Source: Candidatus Melainabacteria bacterium (GTDB taxonomy: Bacteria; Cyanobacteriota; Vampirovibrionia; Obscuribacterales; Obscuribacteraceae). From it: DNA of 12,738 nucleotides. Numbering within the stretch: the first letter of the stretch is position 1; each line of letters begins with the position of its first letter. Positions 1 to 6,727 of the stretch are shown in pieces. The translations under genes and the position numbers were made by a program. The notes beneath the pieces are model-generated. The model searched no databases, had not been told where the DNA came from, and saw nothing but the letters and a program-made list of their open reading frames with translations. Location of the stretch: contig JACQVM010000381.1 in NCBI GenBank assembly GCA_016209785.1, positions 1-12,738 of the forward strand. The letters run 5' to 3'.

Positions 1-57
1 GTGTTTGCTAGAGTATCAACCCTGTAACCTTTTAAAACTCAATAGTTATCCCCCCGT

Positions 58-90
58 TACGTTGCCTTACTAGAAATAAATGTACGTTGC
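58..90. repeat. 8-bp direct repeat upstream of the metal cluster
   Basis: TACGTTGC occurs at 58-65 and again at 83-90, 25 bp apart, in the leader of the first gene. Two evenly placed copies in a leader could be binding sites for a regulator, but an 8-mer pair can arise by chance. I found no convincing -35/-10 pair within 1-137. The rest of this stretch shows no recognisable feature. Confidence 0.25.
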
Positions 91-137
91 GGTGGGATAT
101 TTTATGTAAGCGTTAAGGAACATACAGAAGGAAGAAC

Positions 138-569
138 ATGGAAGAAATTGTAGAGCTGCTATTTGCAGGGGGCAGGATTCGTTATCTCGGAGTAGCAGCA
201 GTAGCAGTGCTGGCGCTACCCACCGTGTGCAACCTGTTGCGTTTTGTGGCCAAGGCAGCCCTGCGCACCGGAGTTGGTATCGCCAACGAAGTTCAGGAGC
301 TGGTGGCAGAGGTACGTGCTGAAGAGGGCAGCGTCCTTGAAATTGAGACAAAGCGTGCGCCTAAAGTTGTGGCAGTGGCAACGGCAGCCCGTGTTGGCAC
401 AAGCAGCGCCCTTGATCTCGAGGAGCTTACCGTCGCAGAATTTGAAGAGAAACTGAAAGGTCTTGACCTGTCCGAGTTGTTGGCCCTGGAAGAGGACGTA
501 GCCAACGACACGAGAAAAGGCATCAAAGACATTTGGCAAAAAGCTGTTGACCGAGCCCATGAGGGCTAA
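138..569 (+). CDS. Small membrane protein, DUF5132/PacL-like, with extra C-terminal helical region
   Basis: This 143-residue protein starts at ATG 138 behind AAGGAAG (128-134). Seen: one hydrophobic segment at about residues 17-35, a basic amphipathic stretch (about 35-45), then a Glu/Ala-rich helix containing LVAEVRAEE (55-63). A hydrophilic linker with many Ala and Val follows. An acidic, probably helical end (95-143) begins ELTVAEFEEKLKGL. Residues 12-63 are clearly paralogous to the next gene product, including the shared VAK...R.G and VAEVR motifs. Known: mycobacterial PacL proteins (DUF1490) have an N-terminal helix followed by a Glu/Ala motif and scaffold the P-ATPases encoded beside them. 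Cyanobacterial DUF5132 proteins look similar. Inferred: a membrane scaffold or chaperone for the downstream ATPase. No PacL-type Asp/His metal motif is visible at the C-terminus. The family assignment is from layout only. Confidence 0.75.
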   Translation: MEEIVELLFAGGRIRYLGVAAVAVLALPTVCNLLRFVAKAALRTGVGIANEVQELVAEVRAEEGSVLEIETKRAPKVVAVATAARVGTSSALDLEELTVAEFEEKLKGLDLSELLALEEDVANDTRKGIKDIWQKAVDRAHEG

Positions 570-604
570 TCGGACACTGGCACAATTAAACAAAGGAGAT
601 TGTA

Positions 605-844
605 ATGATCGAGGAAATTTTTGAAGCACTTACTGGGCGTTGGGGCATTGCGGCATTGATTCTCTTTGCGTTTCCAACCAGTCGCAAAGTAGTCCGCACA
701 GTTGCCAAAGGCGTAATTCGCGCGGGTATTACCGCCACGGATCAAGTCAAAGACATGGTAGCTGAGGTACGAGAAGAGGCCAGCGATCTCATGGCTGAGG
801 TTCAAGCTGAGCGTCGTGAGCGCACCAAGCACGCAAAAACCTAA
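605..844 (+). CDS. Small membrane protein, DUF5132/PacL-like (paralogue of preceding gene)
   Basis: This 79-residue protein starts at ATG 605 with a strong AAAGGAG site (592-598), 35 bp after the previous stop. Seen: a short hydrophobic segment (about 12-25), a basic region (R27-R39), and a long Glu/Ala-rich amphipathic helix with VAEVREEA (52-59) and AEVQAER (64-70). It ends in a basic tail, RERTKHAKT. It aligns without gaps to the core of the 138-569 product over about 28 residues (TVAKGVIRAG... against FVAKAALRTG...), so the pair arose by duplication. It lacks that protein's long C-terminal extension. Inferred role: membrane-anchored partner of the P-type ATPase encoded two genes downstream, by analogy with PacL proteins. 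One His occurs near the end, too little to call a metal site. Confidence 0.75.
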   Translation: MIEEIFEALTGRWGIAALILFAFPTSRKVVRTVAKGVIRAGITATDQVKDMVAEVREEASDLMAEVQAERRERTKHAKT

Positions 845-891
845 CTAGCGCATAGTTAAGGCAATTTGAATGGTGTCGCAGTTCTTAGGAA

Positions 892-1497
892 TTGTGGGTA
901 GATGTTTTTGTCTTGCTCGGAGGAGCAGTCTTAGCAATGTATCAGCGTGCAGCACATCCACATATTAAGGTTGTCCATCACCTGCCAGACAGAACACGTC
1001 TGCGCTTACCGCGCGGACACAGGCGCCCGGACAACCTAGATAGTGCGTGCCAGGCGCTTGAGTCACTGCCGGCAGTGCATCATGTGGAGGCAAATCCTTC
1101 AACTGGTAGTTTGCTCCTCCACCACGATCCTGACCCAGGCATACTAAGCACCATTGCTGAGACACTGGAAGGGATTCTGGGTGTATCCCTGGAAGTTGGC
1201 GAGGATGGTTTTGGTGACGAAGCCGGGGCAAGCATTGTCTCTCACCTGGTGCAGGGCACGTTTTCTCGCCTTGATGAAAATGTCTCCAGTGCCACCAGCA
1301 GTTGGCTTGATCTCAAGATGTTAGTCCCTATGGCTCTTGTTGGAGCTGGTGCTGCAAGAGCTGCAGAGTCCGGCATAGGCTGGTCAAATATCCCAGCCTT
1401 TGTCTTTTTCTATTACGCGCTTGATACCTACGTCAAGTTCCACAGGCAGCCAGGACAATCACCTAGCAAAACAGTAAAAAGGATAACTAGAAGGTAA
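892..1497 (+). CDS. HMA_2-like domain protein with C-terminal membrane anchor, His-rich
   Basis: Seen: an N-terminal hydrophobic stretch (about 3-17), then a compact domain (about 24-100) opening with H-x-L-P-D-R-x-R-L-R. This is the same H-x2-P-[G/D]-R-x-R signature found twice in the downstream ATPase. A hydrophobic C-terminal region (about 143-182), probably two helices, and a basic tail follow. No CxxC metal motif is present. Instead there are His pairs at 22/24, 29/30, 63/64 and 77/78. Inferred: a membrane-tethered metal-binding or docking partner of the ATPase, encoded only 4 bp downstream. Start choice is uncertain. The frame opens after TAG 886-888; TTG 892 has its SD-like TTAGGA almost abutting. 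ATG 937 (186 residues) has GGAGGAG at 919-925 and is an equally good or better start. Confidence 0.75.
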   Translation: MWVDVFVLLGGAVLAMYQRAAHPHIKVVHHLPDRTRLRLPRGHRRPDNLDSACQALESLPAVHHVEANPSTGSLLLHHDPDPGILSTIAETLEGILGVSLEVGEDGFGDEAGASIVSHLVQGTFSRLDENVSSATSSWLDLKMLVPMALVGAGAARAAESGIGWSNIPAFVFFYYALDTYVKFHRQPGQSPSKTVKRITRR

Positions 1498-1501
1498 CTA
1501 T

Positions 1502-4033
1502 ATGGTGACAGCACTGGGCACTCAGAGTCATTTGTCTTCCGCCAAGAGCATGATGCTAATGGTACAACCTCCCACAGCCAAGCGTAGCCAAGCTGTCCAT
1601 GAAGATCAGCCTGCTGGTACCCTGCCGTTTCATGTTGTGCATAGTGTCCCCGGGCGTCTACGTGTATCGTTGCCAGGACTGAGCGCCATAGCTGGCTTTG
1701 CCCAGCGCTTCTCTAACGAATTGGCCAGCCTACCGGGTGTCTGCTCGATACGAGTTAACACTTGGTGCGCAACGGCAATCATACTTTATGAAACATCGGC
1801 GGTGAGTCCAGATGAAATTTGCACAGCCATTGAAAAGATGTGTGTCGCTCGCCACACTGCAGGCGTTACTCTCTCCAAGCGGAAGCGTTCTAAATCTCAG
1901 GCAACCGTTGTGCCTGCTACCGCGACACTTCCGGTTGAGATAGCTCACACAGCACCAGGACGCCTTAGACTGCGCATTGCTCGTCTATATTATGATGATG
2001 CCTTTGCCACAGGCATTCGAGGTTATCTACTTTCGCTTTCGAGCATAACATCAGTTCGTGTCACTCGCCAGTCGGCAAGCATTGTCATCGAGTTCGACAA
2101 ACTGAAGATTAGCTCGCAAGAGATTATTGGCACTGTATCCTCAGCACCACTTTCAGCCATATTGAGTTATGCGAGCAACGCCCAGGTTGCCCAACCACAA
2201 TTGCCTGCAAAGGCTGATAGCAGCTCACGGCTGCCGCTTTACCTGGCAACTGCTGGCGCAATTCTCAGCCTGTTTACCATGCCCTTGATCTCACTTTGGG
2301 CATATCCGCTAGTTGCACTTATCTCTATCCCTGTATTTCAACGTGCCTGGAATGTCGTCACCAGGCAAAGACGTCTCAATGTGGATTTTCTTGATGCCTT
2401 GTCAGTCATAGCAGCAATAGCTACGGGTGATGTGCGCAATGCAGCAATTATTGTCTGGCTCATTACGCTAGCAGATTACATTCGAGATCTTACAAAGGCA
2501 CGCTCGCATCGTGCCATTGATGAGTTGCTGGAGTATGAAAAAGCACTTGCCTGGGTTGTAAAGGACGGCATAAAAATTCAGATTCCTGCTACTCAAATTG
2601 TGGTCGGTGATACGGTTGTGGTTTACACAGGCTCTCGCATCCCTGTAGATGGGACAGTAGTAAGCGAGACCGCCACCGTAGATCAGCAAGTTTTGACCGG
2701 CGAGTCGTTGCCTGTCTTAAAGCAGGAAAGCGACAAAGTTTTTGCTGGAACGACAGTAAGTGAAGGGCGACTTTACCTTCGCGCTGAAAAAGTTGGCGCT
2801 AATACCAAAGCTGCCACCATAGTCAAGCTTGTGGAGAGCGCACCAGTACACGAGACGCGGGCACAAAACTATGCTGAAAAAGTAGCTGATGGACTAGTGA
2901 CACCCTCTCTTGTAGGCGCGGTAGTAGCCTCTGCAGCAACGGCAAGCATCAGTCGCTTTGCGGCAATTGTCACCGTAGACTTTGGCACAGGAATTCGTGT
3001 CTCTGCGCCAACGTCAGTGCTGTCCTCTATGGCTGCCTGTGCTAAAAACGGGGTTCTTATTAAAGGTGGAGCCTACCTGGAAAAACTGTCCCAGGTTTCA
3101 GTCATCATCTTTGATAAAACAGGGACACTCACTCATGGCATTCCTGAAGTCGAAGAAATTATTCGTCACAATGGCATATGCGAGCATGAGGCTCTGGCAT
3201 TGGCTGCGGCTGCTGCCAACAGGCAAACCCACCCTGTCTCACAAGCCGTGTGCCGCAAGGCAGAATCACTGTTGATTGAGATTCCCACCCGCGAGTCCTT
3301 AAACTTCCGGGTTGGCCGCGGTCTTGAAGCCAAAATAAATGGCTACACAGTTCATCTTGGCAGTAATCGCTTTATGTCCGAGCTTGGGGTTGACTCGCTG
3401 CTGCCCAAGTCTCATGAGCACCAGTTTTTCAGCCAAGGCAACTCGCTTCTTTATCTGGCAGTTGATGGCAGCCATGCAGCAACGTTAGCCTATCGCGACA
3501 AGGTTCGGCAAGAAAGTGCTGAGGTAGTGAGCGCTTTACGCTCACGGGGAATTAACGACCTTATTATGCTTACTGGTGATCATCCTCAAATTGCCTCTCG
3601 CGTGTCTGAACAGCTTGGTTTGACAAATTACTATGCCAACATGCTGCCAGAGGACAAGGCTGCCATTGTGCAAGAGTTTCAATCGCAAGGGAAGGTGGTG
3701 GCAGTAATTGGGGATGGCATTAATGATTCACCAGCGCTGTCATATGCTGACATAGGCATATCAATTTGCAGTGGAGCAGAAATTTCGCGTGAGTTAGCTG
3801 GTGTGGTGCTCATGACTGAAGACCTGCACAAGCTGGTTCATGCCATAGACGCATCTCGTGAAGCTATGGGGCTCATTAAGCAGAACACAGCCATCACCAT
3901 GGGCACCAATGCCCTTGCTTATTTTGGCGCAGCCCTGGGTTTATTAAATCCGGTTGTCTCAACCTTGATTAGCAATGGATCAGCAGTGCTGGCGTGCCTG
4001 AACGGGTTGCGTCCTGCCTTACGCAAAACATAA
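1502..4033 (+). CDS. P1B-type heavy-metal-translocating P-type ATPase with two N-terminal HMA_2 domains
   Basis: An 843-residue inner-membrane ATP-driven metal pump. Seen in order: two HMA_2-like domains (about 42-112 and 142-212), opening HSVPGRLR (47-54) and HTAPGRLR (149-156); four helices at about 244-284 and 293-330; the actuator TGES (399-402); two helices (463-510). Then come the phosphorylation site DKTGT (Asp538), HP (577-578) and GRG (605-607) of the nucleotide domain, TGD (691-693), GDGIND (737-742), and two terminal helices. This eight-helix plan is that of P1B pumps. The usual CPC/SPC motif of the sixth helix is replaced by S-A-P-T (501-504), so there is no thiolate at the membrane site. 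Similar pumps with HMA_2 domains include the mycobacterial CtpC group, linked to Mn/Zn; substrate here is not determinable. ATG 1502 follows AGAAGG (1489-1494), overlapping the upstream stop; in-frame Met17, 18 and 20 are alternatives. Confidence 0.93.
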   Translation: MVTALGTQSHLSSAKSMMLMVQPPTAKRSQAVHEDQPAGTLPFHVVHSVPGRLRVSLPGLSAIAGFAQRFSNELASLPGVCSIRVNTWCATAIILYETSAVSPDEICTAIEKMCVARHTAGVTLSKRKRSKSQATVVPATATLPVEIAHTAPGRLRLRIARLYYDDAFATGIRGYLLSLSSITSVRVTRQSASIVIEFDKLKISSQEIIGTVSSAPLSAILSYASNAQVAQPQLPAKADSSSRLPLYLATAGAILSLFTMPLISLWAYPLVALISIPVFQRAWNVVTRQRRLNVDFLDALSVIAAIATGDVRNAAIIVWLITLADYIRDLTKARSHRAIDELLEYEKALAWVVKDGIKIQIPATQIVVGDTVVVYTGSRIPVDGTVVSETATVDQQVLTGESLPVLKQESDKVFAGTTVSEGRLYLRAEKVGANTKAATIVKLVESAPVHETRAQNYAEKVADGLVTPSLVGAVVASAATASISRFAAIVTVDFGTGIRVSAPTSVLSSMAACAKNGVLIKGGAYLEKLSQVSVIIFDKTGTLTHGIPEVEEIIRHNGICEHEALALAAAAANRQTHPVSQAVCRKAESLLIEIPTRESLNFRVGRGLEAKINGYTVHLGSNRFMSELGVDSLLPKSHEHQFFSQGNSLLYLAVDGSHAATLAYRDKVRQESAEVVSALRSRGINDLIMLTGDHPQIASRVSEQLGLTNYYANMLPEDKAAIVQEFQSQGKVVAVIGDGINDSPALSYADIGISICSGAEISRELAGVVLMTEDLHKLVHAIDASREAMGLIKQNTAITMGTNALAYFGAALGLLNPVVSTLISNGSAVLACLNGLRPALRKT

Positions 4034-4069
4034 GGACTCAGAGCTACGAGCTTAAGAGGGGTTGTATTA

Positions 4070-5512
4070 ATGAGTACACATGTTTCCTGGTCCTCGGCAG
4101 AGCGCAATCTGCCTGCAAAACAACAAATCCCTCTTTGGGACATTACGCTCTCAATACTTACAGTCGTGGGCTTTGTTGCTGGTGTAGCTGCTTGCTGCCG
4201 CTGGCCAATTATTGGCAGCTATGCTGATCAAGTGATGAATGGAGTGGTGAGCACATATAGTTACTTAGCGCCGGCAGTTATTTTTTGCATCCTGGCGCCA
4301 TCGCTCCATCAAGTACTGTCCTTGACCGAGCACAAACACCTGATTGTAAATTCCTTCTTCTGGTTAGCCCGCAAGAGACTTTTGTCCTGTCTGTTTGGAG
4401 TGGTATTTACTACTTTCATTTTTGGACTACAACTTCTGCCCAATCACAGCGTAAATTGCCTGGACACACTTTTTAAGACTTTAGAGAACCTGGGCTATTT
4501 AGCTACCCACAGTCCTTATTTCATTGCTCTTTACATAAGCATTGCCAGTGCCTTTGTCGCCTTGCGTATCGAATGGCTCAAAAACATTTTCGAGAGGCTT
4601 GTCAACGGAATTGAGACACTTGGAACCTTCTTTTCCTATGCTGTCCCTGTCCTTATGTTTTGCATGGGAGCCTATGTCTATCAGCTTCCAGAACACCTTA
4701 AGGCAAGCCTGCCATCTCAGGCAGTGTCACAAGGGACATTAGCACTAAGCTGGCTGGGAGGTTCTACCCAGCTAGGAACACCCTCAGGAGCAGTAAAAGT
4801 CTACTTCTTAATTGGTGCCTTGGTAGGTCTTGCATGCCTTTTGTTCCACTTTGCTACTGTTGTGGTAGCAAGGTTTTCGATTTCTGGTTTTTCAATTCGC
4901 GGCTATTTCATGCGCTATTGGTTTAAGGTCTATCCACTGCTCTGGGCCACCTCTTCCGAATCACTGTCCACACCACTCAACTTAAGCCTGGTACGTAATA
5001 TTTATCCACAAGTATCGCCTTTGCTTAGACGCTTTGTTGTCGGCATGGGTAGCTGGCTTAACATAAATGGAACTCTTATATGTGTCTTCATAATGGCCGG
5101 CGCCATCGCTAAAATGCTTGGACAAAACGTCTCTCTGCTGGAACTGGTGCTGGCCATTCCTGCTGTCTTTCTTATAGGATATGGAGTGCCAGGAATGCCC
5201 GGGGAATTAATTCTTTTTGCAGCCCCCATGGCCAAACTTATAGGCATCTCTCCAGAACTTACTCCTTTGTTTATTGCCTTATACATAGGCTTTAACTTTG
5301 GCCTGGCTGATGCCTTTCGCAGTGGCCATAACTCCACAGACAATTGCCTTAGTGCATTAATGTTAAGCACCAGAGAAGTATCCTTAGCTACTCCAATACT
5401 TGCCGAGCCTGCAAGGATACCCATGCGCTTGGCAGGGGCAGGGGAGTTTTTACCTAATGCTGTTGACACCCGTGATCTACTAAGTATGTCCAGCGGCAGA
5501 ACTCCTGACTAG
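4070..5512 (+). CDS. Divergent SLC1/DAACS-family (GltP/DctA-like) membrane transporter
   Basis: A 480-residue polytopic membrane protein, starting at ATG 4070 after GAGGGG (4056-4061). The C-terminal half carries landmarks of the dicarboxylate/amino acid:cation symporters in the right order. A hairpin-1 serine motif ATSSES lies at 293-298 (DctA has TSSSES). NINGT at 331-335 corresponds to NMDGT. A hairpin-2 loop G-x-G-V-P-G-x-P-G lies at 370-378. The last helix has D414, R417 and N421, spaced like D394, R397 and N401 of GltPh. The family moves acidic amino acids or dicarboxylates with Na+ or H+. Here the positions matching GltPh D312 and D405 (sodium ligands) appear to be N333 and N425, so coupling may differ. 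Keeping D414 and R417 fits an acidic amino acid substrate, but that is inference. The N-terminal half is too divergent to align by eye. It sits between the ATPase and the outer-membrane protein. Confidence 0.72.
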   Translation: MSTHVSWSSAERNLPAKQQIPLWDITLSILTVVGFVAGVAACCRWPIIGSYADQVMNGVVSTYSYLAPAVIFCILAPSLHQVLSLTEHKHLIVNSFFWLARKRLLSCLFGVVFTTFIFGLQLLPNHSVNCLDTLFKTLENLGYLATHSPYFIALYISIASAFVALRIEWLKNIFERLVNGIETLGTFFSYAVPVLMFCMGAYVYQLPEHLKASLPSQAVSQGTLALSWLGGSTQLGTPSGAVKVYFLIGALVGLACLLFHFATVVVARFSISGFSIRGYFMRYWFKVYPLLWATSSESLSTPLNLSLVRNIYPQVSPLLRRFVVGMGSWLNINGTLICVFIMAGAIAKMLGQNVSLLELVLAIPAVFLIGYGVPGMPGELILFAAPMAKLIGISPELTPLFIALYIGFNFGLADAFRSGHNSTDNCLSALMLSTREVSLATPILAEPARIPMRLAGAGEFLPNAVDTRDLLSMSSGRTPD

Positions 5513-5531
5513 TGCGAGGACTCCTGGCACC

Positions 5532-6449
5532 ATGTACGGTTACAGAGTCTTGCTGACATTATTGCTGGCTCTTCTATTGCCACACGTTGCCTGGGCTTCG
5601 TCCGACGAACCAGTCCCGGCTGAAAGTCCTAGCTTTAGCATTGATCCCAACACGGTTAGTCCTGGAGAATTCTTAATTCAAACCGGCAGCTACATGCAAG
5701 CCTGGAAGGACAACAGCCCGAGATACTTCAATACTGCAACAGCATTGCGTCTTGGACTATTAAAGAATACAGAGATTCGCTTAGAAGGTAACTTCCTTTC
5801 TTATCAAAAACCACAAAGAGGCTTTGGTGATTTACGTCTTGGCTCCAAATGGAACTTCCTCAATTACAAGAGATTCTCCATAACCTTGCTACCTGGAATA
5901 TGGTTTCCTTCAGGCTCCAGGGACTTTCGTGGCAGCGGAATTGCACCATCTGTAGGACTGACCATGAATACTCCTGAAGTTCTTAAATGGCAACCACAAA
6001 TAACAGCAGTTGCTACCAATCAAAGAGATTTAGATGCTGGCAGACGTTTTACTTCATTGTGGGCTGCTATCTCCTTTACAAGGCATATAACAAAGAAGCT
6101 AGATATTTTTGTAGAGCTTGCAGAAGCTGGTGCTAGCAACTACAAAGGCAAGTTACCGTATCTCACAGATATTGGCTTTACCTATCTTCTCACCAACGAT
6201 GTGCAACTAAATGGCGACATTTATCGGGGATTGTGGAACAACGATATGGGTTGGGCTGGCTGGGTAGGACTAGGCATACGAGTACCAACCAAGCACCTAC
6301 ACCCTCACATGCTAGCAAAACACACCTCTCCCCAAACAGCTAATGTTGCTAGCCCTCAACCAAGTAATGCCACAGTTAATCAAACCAAAACACCAGCAAT
6401 AGCCTTGACTACATACTCAAAAGCTTCTTTAAATGTCTCAGGAAAATAA
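5532..6449 (+). CDS. Outer-membrane beta-barrel protein, Phenol_MetA_deg-like transporter family
   Basis: 305 residues, ATG 5532 after GAGGA (5516-5520), 19 bp past the previous stop. Seen: signal peptide (1-22, hydrophobic core then A-W-A before S23). Amphipathic beta-strands with many aromatic residues follow, including the family-typical block around FGDLRLGSKW (98-107), which follows a strand of the type NTEIRLEGNF. The last strand ends near residue 250 (WAGWVGLGIR). Known: proteins of this family (PF13557) are predicted outer-membrane channels of poorly known substrate. Odd: a 55-residue Ser/Thr/Pro/Asn-rich tail extends beyond the barrel and begins with four His in ten residues (H255, H257, H259, H264). 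Inferred: an outer-membrane exit or entry route for whatever the upstream pump and carrier handle. Confidence 0.75.
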   Translation: MYGYRVLLTLLLALLLPHVAWASSDEPVPAESPSFSIDPNTVSPGEFLIQTGSYMQAWKDNSPRYFNTATALRLGLLKNTEIRLEGNFLSYQKPQRGFGDLRLGSKWNFLNYKRFSITLLPGIWFPSGSRDFRGSGIAPSVGLTMNTPEVLKWQPQITAVATNQRDLDAGRRFTSLWAAISFTRHITKKLDIFVELAEAGASNYKGKLPYLTDIGFTYLLTNDVQLNGDIYRGLWNNDMGWAGWVGLGIRVPTKHLHPHMLAKHTSPQTANVASPQPSNATVNQTKTPAIALTTYSKASLNVSGK

Positions 6450-6498
6450 TGGTGCCTCTTCAGCATATAACATTCAGTTGTACATAGGAGAAATAACA

Positions 6499-6612
6499 AT
6501 GGAATTCGTGACAGGATTAATCACAATTGTTGCCGCTGCAACGGTGGCACTTGTAGTAAATGACAAATTTCCAGGAGAGGAGCTAGTAATAGATGGTGAT
6601 GGAAACTCTTGA
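6499..6612 (+). CDS. 37-residue single-helix membrane peptide
   Basis: ATG 6499 has a well-spaced AGGAG (6486-6490) and the frame closes at TGA 6610-6612. The product has a short N-terminus, one strongly hydrophobic helix (about 3-20, rich in Ile, Val and Ala), then an acidic tail D-K-F-P-G-E-E...D-G-D-G-N-S. No family is recognised. The coding call rests on the SD, the clean helix and tail composition, and its position between the outer-membrane gene and the PiT permease. It may be a small accessory subunit of a neighbouring transporter, as many one-helix peptides are; the D-x-D-x-N tail could bind a cation, which is speculative. Confidence 0.6.
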   Translation: MEFVTGLITIVAAATVALVVNDKFPGEELVIDGDGNS

Positions 6613-6618
6613 CTTGCT

Positions 6619-6647
6619 TTGCTTAAGACAAGAACACAAGATATATT
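6619..6647 (+). promoter_or_regulatory. Candidate sigma70-type promoter ahead of the PiT gene
   Basis: TTGCTT (6619-6624), a 17-bp spacer, then TATATT (6642-6647). The -10 matches consensus at five of six positions and the -35 only at its TTG. It lies just past the small peptide gene and would give a leader of about 75 nt before ATG 6728. If used, it would let phosphate uptake genes be transcribed apart from the metal cluster. Confidence 0.3.
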
Positions 6648-6681
6648 CTCTTAACCCCACCTTAAAGTAAGTGTGCAAAGA

Positions 6682-6698
6682 TACCACTGTTGGTGGTA
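6682..6698 (+). promoter_or_regulatory. Perfect 6-bp hairpin in the PiT leader
   Basis: TACCAC (6682-6687) pairs exactly with GTGGTA (6693-6698) around a 5-nt loop. It is followed by an A-run, not a T-run, so it is not an intrinsic terminator on either strand. It stands 29 nt before the PiT start codon. It could be an operator dyad or an mRNA leader stem; no function can be assigned. Confidence 0.3.
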
Positions 6699-6727
6699 CG
6701 AAAAAACCTAAAAAGTAGGGTATTAAC

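Noticed and set aside
216..629. 137-codon - strand frame over the first small gene
   Set aside because: The + strand frame has a good SD, a paralogue next door and sensible composition; the reverse frame has none of these.
5002..5469. 155-codon - strand frame
   Set aside because: Antisense to the conserved transport core of the SLC1-like gene; no motif or convincing ribosome site.
6682..6698. Hairpin as an intrinsic terminator
   Set aside because: The stem is only 6 bp, is followed by A residues on the + strand, and on the - strand the T-run precedes rather than follows the stem.
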